A stretch of 57,442 nt of DNA from Lysobacterales bacterium (GCA_020442635.1 JAGRJR010000011.1:1-57442), one strand, 5' to 3'. Positions 17,892-27,242 are shown, numbered from the stretch's first letter. Program-made: numbers and translations. Notes: generated from the letters alone by a model not told the origin.

Positions 17892-18449
17892 TTAATCTAA
17901 GGCCAAAGTTTCAATGGTGTGGTTGCGATTGGTATAAATACAAATATCAGCAGCAATATTCAAAGCTTGTTTAACCAATTTTTCGGCTGGCATTTTGGTG
18001 TTTTGTATCATGGCCAGTGCGGCAGCTTGCGCAAAAGGACCACCTGAACCGATGGCAATCAGTCCATGTTCAGGTTCAATCACATCACCATTACCGGAAA
18101 TGATCAATGAGGTTTCCTTATCCGCAACAGCCAATAGCGCTTCCAATCGTCCAAGTCGTCGATCAGTCCGCCATTCTTTGGCCATTTCAACCGCAGAGCG
18201 TACCAAATGGCCAGAATGTTTTTCCAGTTTGGCTTCAAAAACTTCAAATAAGGTAAAAGCATCAGCGGTGGCTCCGGCAAAACCCGCCAAAACTTCATTG
18301 CGGTACAAACGTCTGACCTTTCTGGCATTGGATTTCATCACCGTATTACCCAAAGTGACTTGACCGTCACCACCAATAACCACTTGTTTGTCATCGCGGT
18401 AACTGACGATGGTAGTGCCTCGATAATTGTGCATTGAATCTTTCATCAT
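17892..18449 (-). CDS. hslV: ATP-dependent protease peptidase subunit HslV
   Basis: The proteasome-like peptidase partner of HslU. The catalytic N-terminal Thr is in [10 protein letters not shown] and is exposed after removal of a short propeptide; [22 protein letters not shown] and the [12 protein letters not shown] loop are diagnostic. The frame opens at ATG 18449 ([15 protein letters not shown]). The Met at 18434 would give the common propeptide form [10 protein letters not shown] and may be the true start, since no good SD favours either. Length otherwise typical. Confidence 0.95.
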   Translation of the reverse strand: MMKDSMHNYRGTTIVSYRDDKQVVIGGDGQVTLGNTVMKSNARKVRRLYRNEVLAGFAGATADAFTLFEVFEAKLEKHSGHLVRSAVEMAKEWRTDRRLGRLEALLAVADKETSLIISGNGDVIEPEHGLIAIGSGGPFAQAAALAMIQNTKMPAEKLVKQALNIAADICIYTNRNHTIETLALD

Positions 18450-18529
18450 GATGTGATCATTAATAATAAGCTGCTTAAATGGGTTTGAACTTTAAAAAAT
18501 CAATCACTGAGCTATTTTCAGACATAAAA

Positions 18530-18560
18530 AAACACCCAGCCTCATATGAAGTGGGTGTTT
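18530..18560 (-). terminator. Intrinsic terminator of the DUF1232 gene
   Basis: ACACCCA pairs with TGGGTGT, with an internally semi-palindromic loop, and is followed on the minus strand by T7. It lies about 23 nt after the stop of the gene at 18583. Confidence 0.85.
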
Positions 18561-18582
18561 CGTCTGGTTGTTTTGTTGGTAT

Positions 18583-19098
18583 TTACCAGCCTCTGGAGCG
18601 TCTGGCTTTTTTGAAACGACGATTTCTGGCACGGCTGACAGCCTCTTGATCCTTTATGCCTTGCCAATCTTCAAGTGAAAATGGACCGTTTTTGGCATAC
18701 ACCAGGCGGGCACGACAAAAATCCTTGTATTCCAACATTTCATCTTCCACTGCATCCATGGTGCCATCAATCACGATACAATCGTCCAAATAACCGACAC
18801 CAGGAATGTGATCGGGGATCACGTCATTGTCATCAATGAAATATTTGATGGTGGCATTGATTTTTTCTTTATTTGAGTCTGAAATAACCCAGGTTTTGTC
18901 TTCAACCATGCTCAGCATCATTTGTAAACAGCCTACTTGATCGACTACATAACCATCTTCACAAGTGTTGCGCACTTCTTTTACTTTTTCCAGGGCTTCT
19001 TTGACATCTGCTGAATCGATGTTGGTGCCATGTTCTTCGATGAATTTATTAAAATGTGCTTTGACTTGATCATCAATATCAATTGAAACAGTTGCCAT
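18583..19098 (-). CDS. DUF1232 (YkvA-like) domain protein
   Basis: A 171-residue protein. The centre holds the DUF1232 signature KYFIDDNDVIPDHIPGVGYL followed by DDCIVI, a short helical hairpin module found in YkvA-like proteins. Unlike the usual membrane-associated forms, no long hydrophobic helix is evident here. The N-terminal ~80 residues are charged and helical, and the C-terminus is strongly basic (RNRRFKKARRSRGW), which could bind nucleic acid or acidic membrane. AGAGGAAA precedes the ATG. Function unknown. Confidence 0.75.
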   Translation of the reverse strand: MATVSIDIDDQVKAHFNKFIEEHGTNIDSADVKEALEKVKEVRNTCEDGYVVDQVGCLQMMLSMVEDKTWVISDSNKEKINATIKYFIDDNDVIPDHIPGVGYLDDCIVIDGTMDAVEDEMLEYKDFCRARLVYAKNGPFSLEDWQGIKDQEAVSRARNRRFKKARRSRGW

Positions 19099-19201
19099 AA
19101 TTTTCCTCTGTGGTTATTTTTTTGGTTCAAACATTATAAGCAGTCAACTCAATAAATCAAATGACTGTTCTCAATGTTATGTATTATGATTGTTGTCACT
19201 T

Positions 19202-19861
19202 ATGCAAGCAATAAAAAATCACAATCTTTATCTCTTACACGTTTTATTTGGTGTTTTGTTACTGGTGCAATGGCCGTCAGTTGAAGCTCAAGATGATTCA
19301 CTGATCAAGGATGCACAAAAGCAACAACAAAAATTGATTGATAAATATGGTTTGCTGGAACAAGCACAATGGTTGCGCTCCTGTGAAAACATGATTCAAC
19401 AACTGTCATTAAAACACTTTCAACAATGCCAAATTCTCAACGTTGATTATCCCAATGCCTATTCACTGGCTCATGGTGTGGTTATGTTAACCAAAGGCTT
19501 GCTTGAAAACATCAGGAATGATGATCAATTGGCACATGTTCTGGCACATGAACACGCCCATCTGGCACTCAAGCATCATCAACAGGCACAAGCCATGGTA
19601 AAAAATCCCCCCAAACTGTTCACCAAATCCCGCATCAAGAAGTTTTATCGCAGCATTGAACAAGCTGCCGATGATGCCGCCGATGAACTGTTGACTCGAA
19701 ACCACAGAGACCCAAAACAAATCCACCATTACCTGATTCGTATAGCGGCACAAATCAAAGAATCTTCTGCGGACCATGAGAAGCTCAAAGACCGGATTCA
19801 AAGTAAACAACTGCCGGCAGAGAAGGTTGAACTACATTGGACCACTTCACCCAAACTGTAA
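19202..19861 (+). CDS. M48-like zinc metalloprotease, exported
   Basis: About 219 residues. An N-terminal hydrophobic segment (YLLHVLFGVLLLVQW) ending near VEA is a likely signal peptide or anchor. The zinc motif HEHAH (His116-Glu117-x-x-His120) lies in LAHVLAHEHAHLALKHH, and Glu153 in SIEQAADDAADELL is the expected third ligand of the M48 (HtpX/BepA/LoiP-like) family. It is shorter than BepA and lacks TPR repeats. A periplasmic housekeeping protease is inferred. Start: ATG at 19202; a TTG at 19190 is in frame but adds only four residues. No SD is visible. Confidence 0.72.
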   Translation: MQAIKNHNLYLLHVLFGVLLLVQWPSVEAQDDSLIKDAQKQQQKLIDKYGLLEQAQWLRSCENMIQQLSLKHFQQCQILNVDYPNAYSLAHGVVMLTKGLLENIRNDDQLAHVLAHEHAHLALKHHQQAQAMVKNPPKLFTKSRIKKFYRSIEQAADDAADELLTRNHRDPKQIHHYLIRIAAQIKESSADHEKLKDRIQSKQLPAEKVELHWTTSPKL

Positions 19862-19912
19862 TGATGACTTGTCACACAAGCAAATCTTCGGTTTTTTGCC
19901 TATAATCATTTC

Positions 19913-21373
19913 ATGAAGTTAAACAGCAAAACTCTTTTGGTGATGATATTGGCTGCACTGGGCTTATTTGCTCTGGTGCTGGTACTGGTATTGGCTGAAA
20001 AACTGTTGACCATTTGGCAGCATTTACAGGAAGCACCTATATGGGTCACTGTATTGTATGGCATCATCATCGTACTGGTGGCGACCTTACCAGTGTGGGC
20101 ATTTCTGAAAATAACCCGACCCAAACAAGTCAAAGAACCAGCGGTCAAAGTGATTGATGAAAGCAGCTTGGAACAGGCCATTGAAAAAGAACAACAACGC
20201 GGCGTTGATACCCAGGCAGCGGATGCTGAAATGGCCTTATTGCGTCAACGCCGTGCCAGCGGTAAGTTTCATATCAGTTTATTCGGCAGCGCATCGACCG
20301 GTAAATCCAGCTTGATTGATGTGTTGATGCCAGAAGCTCAGGTGGCGACAGATGTGGTCAAAGGCACCACCATAGATGCCCACCATTACAGTTATGGACA
20401 ACTGGAAATCACCGATTTACCGGGTTTTGATGCTGTCGACCAACAGCAATTAGAACAACTGGCATTGGAAGAAAGTCGTCGCGCCCATGTGGTGGTGTTT
20501 TTACTGAATTCGGACATTTCCCGCAGTGAAATGCTGTTGTTTGAACAATTAAACCAATGGCACAAACCGATGGTGGTGGCACTGAATAAAGTAGATGTTT
20601 ATTCTGATCAACAGATTAATGCTCTGGTTGATGCCATTGAACACAAAATCACCAAACAATTTCCGGTGGTGCTGATCAATACCGGCGGCTTTAAAGAGGT
20701 CACTGTGGTGCATGCTGATGGTCAGCGTGAGACGCAACACCAAACCATACCGGTAAACATCAAACCATTGATTGACGCCATTGAGCAAGTGATTCAGGAC
20801 AACCCAGAAGCGTTACATCGTTTTCGCGATGCTGGTATTTTGATGTTGGCCGAACAAAAGCTGCATCAAGCCAGCGAACAATTCAACCAGGAAGTGGCTG
20901 AAGACACCATCGATCGCCACACCAAACGCGCCATCGTTGGCGCCCTGGCATCAGTGGCGCCCGGTTCTGATTTGGTGATACAAGGCACCATAGGAACACA
21001 ACTGGTCAGAGAACTGTGCCAGCTGTATGATGTGCCAGTGAATCAATTGCAAATAGACCAGGTATTAAAATCTGCCGGAGGCAAATTACGCACCTCAACA
21101 TCTCTGGTCCTGGCCGTCGCTGGTAATGCTTTAAAAGCTTTTCCTGGCATCGGAACAGCAGCAGGTGGCATCATGCATGCCGTGGCTTACGGCCTGATTT
21201 TTAATTCTTTGGGCAAGGCGGTATTAACCAGCGTCAGCACCCAGGGTCAATTGGACGTAGAACAAACAAAACAAACTTTCGAGGAAAACCTACTTGGCTC
21301 ATCCAAAGAACTGGCTAAAGATTTGGCGAAAATGGCGCTCACCATCAGCCGACAAAAAGCCGGAAAAAAATAA
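19913..21373 (+). CDS. Membrane-anchored GTPase with DUF697-like C-terminal domain (first of a pair)
   Basis: 486 residues. Two membrane helices (about 8-34 and 43-66) are followed by a linker and a G domain: G1 GSASTGKS (125-132), G3 DLPG (168-171), G4 NKVD (225-228). The C-terminal part (TKRAIVGALASVAPGSDLVIQG..., later GNALKAFPGIGTAAGGIMH) is Gly/Ala-rich helical like DUF697. The family is Era/dynamin-like with unknown roles, often linked to membrane stress. Its 3' end overlaps the next GTPase gene by 80 nt; the two domains are paralogous in layout. Confidence 0.8.
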   Translation: MKLNSKTLLVMILAALGLFALVLVLVLAEKLLTIWQHLQEAPIWVTVLYGIIIVLVATLPVWAFLKITRPKQVKEPAVKVIDESSLEQAIEKEQQRGVDTQAADAEMALLRQRRASGKFHISLFGSASTGKSSLIDVLMPEAQVATDVVKGTTIDAHHYSYGQLEITDLPGFDAVDQQQLEQLALEESRRAHVVVFLLNSDISRSEMLLFEQLNQWHKPMVVALNKVDVYSDQQINALVDAIEHKITKQFPVVLINTGGFKEVTVVHADGQRETQHQTIPVNIKPLIDAIEQVIQDNPEALHRFRDAGILMLAEQKLHQASEQFNQEVAEDTIDRHTKRAIVGALASVAPGSDLVIQGTIGTQLVRELCQLYDVPVNQLQIDQVLKSAGGKLRTSTSLVLAVAGNALKAFPGIGTAAGGIMHAVAYGLIFNSLGKAVLTSVSTQGQLDVEQTKQTFEENLLGSSKELAKDLAKMALTISRQKAGKK

Positions 21374-22685
21374 CACATCAACCACTGATGAGGCCATCAA
21401 CTCAACCGAAGATGAGCCAACAGTCAATGAACAGGCGCTCACCAGTTTGCGTCAGCTGTTGCACGACCCCAAAATTCCGGCCACCGTTAAAAACCAACTC
21501 AAGGAAGAATACCAAAATATCCAGCTGCTAATTGATAAACTGGAAAACGAACAAATTCACATCGTTGCTTTTGGCAAAGTCAGTACTGGTAAGTCTTCTT
21601 TGCTGAACGCCATCAGTGGTGAACAACATTTTAAAGTTAGTCCCTTGCATGGTGAAACCAAACACACCAATCATCTGGACTGGCCCAGTTATCAAACGCA
21701 ATCGGTGGTGCTGATAGATACACCGGGCACCGACGAATTCAATGGTGAAGAACGCGAAATGATGGCACAACAAGCAGCCAAACAAGCCGATATCATTTTG
21801 TTTGTGTTAGATGGTGACATCAGTGAATCACAAAAACAACAATTGAAAATCATTGCCCAGCCCAACAAGCCAATCGTCATTGTTTTGAATAAAGCTGATT
21901 TATATACCCATGATGAAATAACACGCATCAAAGCATCCATCACCAGCAAAACAGCCGATATACACAGCAAACTGGTGGCTGTTTCGGCAGACCCAAGGCC
22001 GCGAACTTTAATCATTCAACTACCCGACGGTACGCAACAGGAAAAAACCGAAACACCACCTGCCCATATAGATGAATTGAAACAGCTCATCTGGGAGCTT
22101 TTGGATAAGGAAGGCAAAACCCTGACGGCCTTGAATGCCAGCCTGTTTGCTGGTGAAGTGTCTGAGAACATTGCCAGAAAAGTCATTGAAGCACGAAAGT
22201 CAGCCGGTCAAAAAATCATCAGAACCTATTGCATGGCCAAAGGCATTGGCGTGGCTTTCAATCCTATTCCGGTCGCCGATTTGTTGTTTGCTGCTGGTTT
22301 AGATGTGGCGATGATCCGACAGTTGTCCAAACTTTATGGCTTGTCTTTGGGTAAAGTTGAAGCCACCAAACTCACCACCACCATCATGGCGCAACTGGCG
22401 GTCTTAATGGGTGCTGTTTGGGGTGTGAACCTGCTGTCTTCTGCCATGAAAACAGTCAGTGCCGGTCTATCCACCACATTAACCGCCACCGCTCAGGGTT
22501 CATTGGCCTATTATGCGACTTATTTGGTGGGTCAAATTGCCGAGTACTATTTTATTCAGGGCAATTCATGGGGTAAGGAAGGCCCTAAAACCGTAGCCAA
22601 AAAAATCGTCAAAAACCTGGATCGCAATTCAATATTGTTAGAAGCCCGGGAGCAAATTCTAAAAACCCTGAATAAGAAAAGTTGA
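21294..22685 (+). CDS. GTPase with DUF697-like C-terminal domain (second of a pair, TTG start)
   Basis: 463 residues with G1 GKVSTGKS (94-101), G3 DTPG (142-145), G4 NKAD (199-202) and a hydrophobic C-terminal domain (MAQLAVLMGAVWGVNLLSSAM...) of DUF697 type. It lacks the N-terminal membrane helices of its neighbour. No ATG occurs in frame before the G domain, but a TTG at 21294 has GAGGA 8 nt upstream (21281-21285), inside the preceding gene; that start is used. Overlap and similarity suggest the two GTPases act together, perhaps as a heteromer at the inner membrane. Confidence 0.8.
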   Translation: MAHPKNWLKIWRKWRSPSADKKPEKNNTSTTDEAINSTEDEPTVNEQALTSLRQLLHDPKIPATVKNQLKEEYQNIQLLIDKLENEQIHIVAFGKVSTGKSSLLNAISGEQHFKVSPLHGETKHTNHLDWPSYQTQSVVLIDTPGTDEFNGEEREMMAQQAAKQADIILFVLDGDISESQKQQLKIIAQPNKPIVIVLNKADLYTHDEITRIKASITSKTADIHSKLVAVSADPRPRTLIIQLPDGTQQEKTETPPAHIDELKQLIWELLDKEGKTLTALNASLFAGEVSENIARKVIEARKSAGQKIIRTYCMAKGIGVAFNPIPVADLLFAAGLDVAMIRQLSKLYGLSLGKVEATKLTTTIMAQLAVLMGAVWGVNLLSSAMKTVSAGLSTTLTATAQGSLAYYATYLVGQIAEYYFIQGNSWGKEGPKTVAKKIVKNLDRNSILLEAREQILKTLNKKS

Positions 22686-22875
22686 GTTTGTTTTTACAAT
22701 AAGGGGCAAGTTCCACAAATTTTAGTGTTCACATTCCTTTGATTGATGGTTATAAGCTCCACCACTGTCTAAACAACTATCTATTTGAAAATAATGCTTT
22801 GAATAATGTATCAGTATAACTAACAACATTATTGTTAAAAGGAGCAAAAGTAATTTGATTTTCTTGCGCATTAAA

Positions 22876-22921
22876 CAGCCATATCTGTTCCCACGCCAAA
22901 GCGTGGGAACAGATATGGTTG
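22876..22921. repeat. REP-like palindrome with perfect 18-bp arms
   Basis: Arms CCATATCTGTTCCCACGC and GCGTGGGAACAGATATGG are perfect complements around a CAAA loop (22879-22918); one G-U and two more pairs extend the stem. No T-run follows, which argues against a simple terminator. The GTTCCCACGC / GCGTGGGAAC core resembles dispersed palindromic repeats seen in several proteobacterial genomes (from memory, not searched). It lies between two convergent genes, directly after the stop of the gene at 22923. Confidence 0.75.
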
Positions 22922-22922
22922 C

Positions 22923-23936
22923 CTATTTGATTGGCTGGAAAATGTGAGTAATGATGTCAGATTCGGCCACCGTAGCTGGATCACTGACATAAACTTCCCA
23001 GGGCATGCCGTTGTGCTCAAGTTCATGCTCTTTCATGTAAGCGTCCAACAAAGCATAGGATGCTTCACCTTGGTCGTAAGATCCTTTTTGTACGTATTTA
23101 ACCGCTTTACCTTCATAAGTTTTGCCTAATTGAATTTCACCTGTTTCACCTTCTATGGCATCAATTGATACCGGAATGGCTGCATCAAACTCCCAAACAC
23201 TGTTTTCCCAATTGCGAGTGATGGCCATGGGCATTCCGGCAAAATCAATACCATTGGTGGTCATGAACATCGTTACCTTGCCATAAGCTTCTGCCAATAC
23301 ACCGCTTAAATCGTCATTGGTATTCCCTGCTGTAGAAACATACAGCACATTTTGAGATTGGACTGATTCAACACTGAAACCGGAAAAATCATAAACTGGC
23401 TTGGCCTCAACCAGCTGTTTAAGACTTTGTAGGCCTTTTTCATATTGTGGGCCCAACATGCCATCCATCATCATCCCAAAGTAACGGCCCAGAACATTGC
23501 CTTTAAAGTCAGCATTAAATATCCATGAAACTTCAGATTTGTCACCTAAATCTTTAATGGCTATGGTTGCCCACGATGGATCATCACCTTGTCCATCAAA
23601 ATAAAGTTCTGTTTTGATGCGTTCATTTGGAACCGATTCTATGATTTCTTGTGAACCACTGCCGACTTCTTCATTACCTTGCCAGGCCATTTTAGAGCCA
23701 ACACCCTTTTCAGGGCCGGTAAATTGATACTTGGCTTGGGGGTCTAATTTGGCCCAAGGAGACCACTCATTAAAAGTATGCATCGAATTTACGGCTTTAA
23801 AAACCATTTTAGCAGGCCGGTCTATCGTAATAGAGCGACTGACTTGAACTTTATCCTCAAGGAAAAAGTAACCATAGGCAAAAAATGCAATGATCAGAAA
23901 CAATAACGCAAAAAATAGATACTTGAAAACTCTCAT
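22923..23936 (-). CDS. Membrane-anchored SRPBCC plus GyrI-like domain protein
   Basis: 337 residues. Residues 1-27 form one membrane helix. Residues ~30-175 are an SRPBCC/polyketide-cyclase-like domain (VSRSITIDRPAKMVFKAVNS..., FNEWSPWAKLDP). Residues ~185-337 match the GyrI-like/AraC effector-binding fold (ETGEIQLGKTYEGKAVKYVQ..., AYMKEHELEHNGMPWEVYV). This combination binds small hydrophobic ligands in related proteins; no enzyme activity can be inferred. AGGGT precedes the ATG. It stands alone on the minus strand between a convergent GTPase gene and divergent rmuC. Confidence 0.78.
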   Translation of the reverse strand: MRVFKYLFFALLFLIIAFFAYGYFFLEDKVQVSRSITIDRPAKMVFKAVNSMHTFNEWSPWAKLDPQAKYQFTGPEKGVGSKMAWQGNEEVGSGSQEIIESVPNERIKTELYFDGQGDDPSWATIAIKDLGDKSEVSWIFNADFKGNVLGRYFGMMMDGMLGPQYEKGLQSLKQLVEAKPVYDFSGFSVESVQSQNVLYVSTAGNTNDDLSGVLAEAYGKVTMFMTTNGIDFAGMPMAITRNWENSVWEFDAAIPVSIDAIEGETGEIQLGKTYEGKAVKYVQKGSYDQGEASYALLDAYMKEHELEHNGMPWEVYVSDPATVAESDIITHIFQPIK

Positions 23937-23981
23937 GTTGTTACCCTATGTTTTATTTGGCATAAATGATAGCATATACTC

Positions 23982-25406
23982 ATGGAAAACCTCCTTAGTT
24001 TGGCAGAAAAAAATTTACTTGAAAGCCTGTTCATTTGCTTGTTTTTTGGTGTACTGATCACAATCACAGTTACTTGGTTGTTTTGGTCCAGAGCCAAAAA
24101 ACAGTGGCAGTTGTTACATGATGAAAAAATGCACTCTGAACAACAACTACATCAACAACAGTTTCAGCAACTACAAACGGAACATCAGCGCCTGAAAGCT
24201 GAACATGAGCATCATGAACAAGAACTCAAAAGGCTCAGCAGTCATAATATCAAACTTTCTGAACAACACCGTTATACCCAAGAAAAAGCTGTATTGGCCG
24301 ATCAACTACAACAACAGCTCCGAAGCGCCGAGCAACAACTCACCGAGCTGAAATCAGATATTGAACACCAACAGCAACGTTTTCGGGAACAAGCCGAATT
24401 TATTAAAAACTCCCAAACCATGTTGTCTGATCATTTCAATACATTAGGCCAAAAGATACTAGAAGAAAAAACTGCCCGCTTTACCGACCGCAACAAAGAA
24501 CAAATGGATCAGGTGGTCACCCCGTTACAAAAACAGTTACAAGAATTCCAAATCCTGATACAACGTAATGCCACCGAAGGCTTGGCACAACAAAAATCCA
24601 TGAAATCCGAGATTGAACGTATCTATCAACTTAATCAGGAACTCAGTAAAAAGGCTGAAAATTTAACCAAAGCCTTGACCTCAGAAAGCAAAACCCAGGG
24701 TAATTGGGGTGAATTGATCTTACACCGATTGCTCGAAGTGGCTGGATTGGAACAAGGACGGGAATATGAAACAGAAGTGAGTTTCACTAATGAGGATGGT
24801 AAACGTTACCGACCAGATGTGTTGATTCATTTGCCCCAAAGCAAAAACTTGGTAGTTGATGCCAAGGTTTCTTTGACTGCTTTTGAACGTTATGTTAATG
24901 AGAAAGATCAAGCAGAAAAACAACAGCAGTTAAAAGCACATGTACTGTCGATGAAAACACACATCGATGCTTTAAGTAAAAAGTCTTACCAAAATATAGA
25001 ACAAATTGATTGCCTTGATTTTGTCTTGATGTTTGTTCCAATAGAATCGGCTTATTTGGAAGCGCTTCATGCACAACCCACTTTACTGGAAGAAGCTTAC
25101 AAAAAAAATATACTGATGGTTTCTGCCAGTAACATGCTCGCCACGTTGAGAACAGTCATGGTGCTGTGGCAAAACGAAAACCAAAATAAAAATGCTCAGC
25201 TGATTGCTGAAAGAGCTGGAAAGATGTATGACAAATTGGTTGGTTTTGTTGAAAACCTCAATGACATTAAGCTACGGCTAAAACAAGCCGATGATGCTTG
25301 GTATGCCGCGGAAAACAAGTTGAAATCAGGCCGTGGAAATCTCATTAGCCAAGCTGATACCTTAAAACAATTAGGGGCAAAGAACAGCAAACATCTTGAT
25401 CAATGA
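23982..25406 (+). CDS. rmuC: DNA recombination protein RmuC
   Basis: 474 residues in the classic RmuC arrangement: one N-terminal membrane helix (about 13-33), a long Gln/Glu-rich coiled coil (35-150), then the conserved RmuC domain with QGNWGELILHRLLEVAGLEQ, RYRPDVLIHLP, LVVDAKVSLTAFERY and the C-terminal ATLRTVMVLWQNENQNKNA. In E. coli RmuC limits inversion at short inverted repeats and has a PD-(D/E)XK-like fold (E...D...DAK here). Standalone gene; no clear SD. Confidence 0.95.
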   Translation: MENLLSLAEKNLLESLFICLFFGVLITITVTWLFWSRAKKQWQLLHDEKMHSEQQLHQQQFQQLQTEHQRLKAEHEHHEQELKRLSSHNIKLSEQHRYTQEKAVLADQLQQQLRSAEQQLTELKSDIEHQQQRFREQAEFIKNSQTMLSDHFNTLGQKILEEKTARFTDRNKEQMDQVVTPLQKQLQEFQILIQRNATEGLAQQKSMKSEIERIYQLNQELSKKAENLTKALTSESKTQGNWGELILHRLLEVAGLEQGREYETEVSFTNEDGKRYRPDVLIHLPQSKNLVVDAKVSLTAFERYVNEKDQAEKQQQLKAHVLSMKTHIDALSKKSYQNIEQIDCLDFVLMFVPIESAYLEALHAQPTLLEEAYKKNILMVSASNMLATLRTVMVLWQNENQNKNAQLIAERAGKMYDKLVGFVENLNDIKLRLKQADDAWYAAENKLKSGRGNLISQADTLKQLGAKNSKHLDQ

Positions 25407-25549
25407 TGAAATACAATGATAAACAGTTTCAATGTCCTTTTTTTTATATATTCAGTCCTAGGTTATAAAAATATTTTATCCTTTTTGGTCAATAATTAAA
25501 GCGGTTGTTTTTTACAACTATTTTATTAACTAAATTAGAGGAAATTATT

Positions 25550-25867
25550 ATGACTAACAAAACATTATTTATATTATTGATGGTACTGACTTGTTCTGTA
25601 GGGTTTGCTACCAAAGGCACTGTTAACTTGGAGGCATCACATGTGGATGGTCAGACCGTTGAAATTTCAGCTCCTATAACTGCTGAGCTTGAAACATTGG
25701 ATTTGTTAAGCATTCCTGACAGCTCATTGAGTGATGCGATGCTAAATGATTTGAACCTGATCAGCATGCGTCCTCATTTCTACTTTCACACATTACAACA
25801 ATGTCAAGCAGTTCCTGAGTGTAACTGTGTTCAAGAAGGTGCACTTTGGGCTTGTTATATTTATTAA
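25550..25867 (+). CDS. Small secreted cysteine-containing protein (105 aa)
   Basis: The ATG at 25550 has AGAGG 8 nt upstream and opens a signal peptide (MTNKTLFILLMVLTCSVGFA). The mature part is acidic, with a segment VEISAPITAELETLDLL, and ends with four Cys in QQCQAVPECNCVQEGALWAC, probably disulfide-bonded in the periplasm or outside. Not recognised. It is exactly as long as the protein at 27553, with the last Cys at the same position (102) followed by x-I-x, suggesting a diverged pair. It is a monocistron with a terminator. Confidence 0.65.
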   Translation: MTNKTLFILLMVLTCSVGFATKGTVNLEASHVDGQTVEISAPITAELETLDLLSIPDSSLSDAMLNDLNLISMRPHFYFHTLQQCQAVPECNCVQEGALWACYIY

Positions 25868-25910
25868 TCTAAAACGAAAGCGTCAATTTAATGCTTATTA
25901 ATTCATTTTC

Positions 25911-25937
25911 AAAATCCCTATATTATGTAGGGATTTT
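25911..25937 (+). terminator. Intrinsic terminator after the small secreted protein gene
   Basis: AAAATCCCTA and TAGGGATTTT form a 10-bp stem around a 7-nt AT-rich loop; the T-run continues two further bases to 25939. Confidence 0.85.
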
Positions 25938-25939
25938 TT

Positions 25940-26342
25940 AGTTTTACACTAAGTTCCCAACACTCCCATTTGTTCAAAACTAAGGTTTCAATCTCAAGCG
26001 TATTTTTTCGAATTAAAGGAATTTTATTACTTATCAGTGGCTTTTTGTGCATTTGTTTATAATCTGTATACAACACTTAAATTAGATGGCAATATCACAA
26101 TTGTCAAAATAAACTTTATCTGTGTTTGGTGTTGAAGTGTTGATTGATAATTTAGAAAATTTTTATAGGGTCAATAATAAGTCTTAATCCGCTATTAACT
26201 TTAACAATTTAAAGAAAAAGGACAGGTGAATAATCCATATTAAGCCTTACTTAGGGGGATAATAAGCTTCAAATCTATATGGTCTAAAATCTTAATGATG
26301 ACTATATGAGACGATAATAATTTCACAAAATTATCTAACAAC
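25940..26342. other. AT-rich intergenic stretch between convergent terminators, no gene seen
   Basis: About 400 bp with no credible coding frame. A TATAAT occurs at 26058-26063 without a good -35 at 16-18 bp, so a small RNA promoter cannot be claimed. The stretch lies between the 3' ends of two convergent genes, so it is not needed as their promoter. It may be a decayed gene or an undetected RNA. Confidence 0.4.
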
Positions 26343-26371
26343 TAAAAAAAACCCAGTATGCAACTGGGGTT
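26343..26371 (-). terminator. Intrinsic terminator of the gene at 26400
   Basis: On the minus strand CCCAGT-TGCAT-ACTGGG followed by T8. It lies about 30 nt downstream of the stop codon. Confidence 0.85.
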
Positions 26372-26399
26372 CTATCTATAAACGTATTAGCTTTTGCTA

Positions 26400-27242
26400 T
26401 TAAAGTGGTGTAACAATACAGGTACCATCAGGGAAACACTCTATCTTCGCAGGTACTCCACCACCTGATTCGACAGTGAATCCTAAATTTCCAAGCCAAG
26501 CAGCCCATACTGAATAAGTTGTTGGCGAAACAATGTATTGACCACCTCCTGAAGCTTGCGCCTGGCTTGAAGGAAATAAGTTCCCGCTTGCGTCTCTAGC
26601 TGTATCCATTTTTATGTTATATCTGTTAGTGTCGTGGTTGTAATCAACATCGATTTGCGTTCCATCTGGAAATTTGACAGTAAATCGCGTAACGTCCCTG
26701 CCCATTAATGTAAGAGCCGCATCAAAAACATAATCATGAATCCAAGTCACAATATTGTCGGTCTCATTTAGAAAATTTTGAAAGTTTGGCCTAGATTGTA
26801 ACCAAATCATCATCGCATTTTGTTGTCCAGAGATTCTAATGAGATCTGTTACACTTCTAATATTCGCTTCATAATATGGAATAGCACCTGGTATTCCAAA
26901 TGGCGGAACTTCAATGACCTGTTGATTTTTCCATGCATTATAAGCATTTATAAAACCATTCATAATTTGTGATAAGTCATTAGGAACACCTAAATTAACA
27001 GGATAGATAATATCAACCCCCAAATCCTGTGGGTCTCCCTTAATGAGCTCGTATTGTCTTACTTGTTTACTATATCGGTTAAAAATAATAACCCTTGTCG
27101 TTGTGTTTCTATATTCAAATCTTGCTTGAGTTGCAAATGATTGGTTTGTATAACAGTTCCCACATTCTTTAACTACAACCGGGGTAACAGCTGAAGCATG
27201 TAATCCAGTTAAAATTAAAAGTAAAAATATAATAAATCTCAT
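26400..27242 (-). CDS. Secreted protein of unknown function with CGNC motif
   Basis: 280 residues with a signal peptide (MRFIIFLLLILTGLHASA). AAGGAG sits 5 nt before the ATG. The mature N-terminus has KECGNCYTNQSFATQA, then a region that could be an alpha/beta core, a segment FPDGTQIDVDYNHDTNRYNI of beta type, and a C-terminal pair of Cys (ECFPDGTC). FPDGT occurs twice. Not recognised as a known family. It sits between two small secreted Cys proteins next to a hybrid two-component regulator and might belong to its regulon (inference). Confidence 0.65.
   Translation of the reverse strand: MRFIIFLLLILTGLHASAVTPVVVKECGNCYTNQSFATQARFEYRNTTTRVIIFNRYSKQVRQYELIKGDPQDLGVDIIYPVNLGVPNDLSQIMNGFINAYNAWKNQQVIEVPPFGIPGAIPYYEANIRSVTDLIRISGQQNAMMIWLQSRPNFQNFLNETDNIVTWIHDYVFDAALTLMGRDVTRFTVKFPDGTQIDVDYNHDTNRYNIKMDTARDASGNLFPSSQAQASGGGQYIVSPTTYSVWAAWLGNLGFTVESGGGVPAKIECFPDGTCIVTPL

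Noticed and set aside
21362..21373. A-AAA-AAA slippery heptamer at the end of the first GTPase gene, suggesting -1 frameshifting into the second
   Set aside because: The second gene lies in the +1 frame relative to the first, so a -1 slip does not join them; a TTG start with a good SD explains the second gene.
22686..22875. Remnant gene or terminator downstream of the second GTPase
   Set aside because: No frame with coding character and no hairpin with T-run was found before the palindrome.
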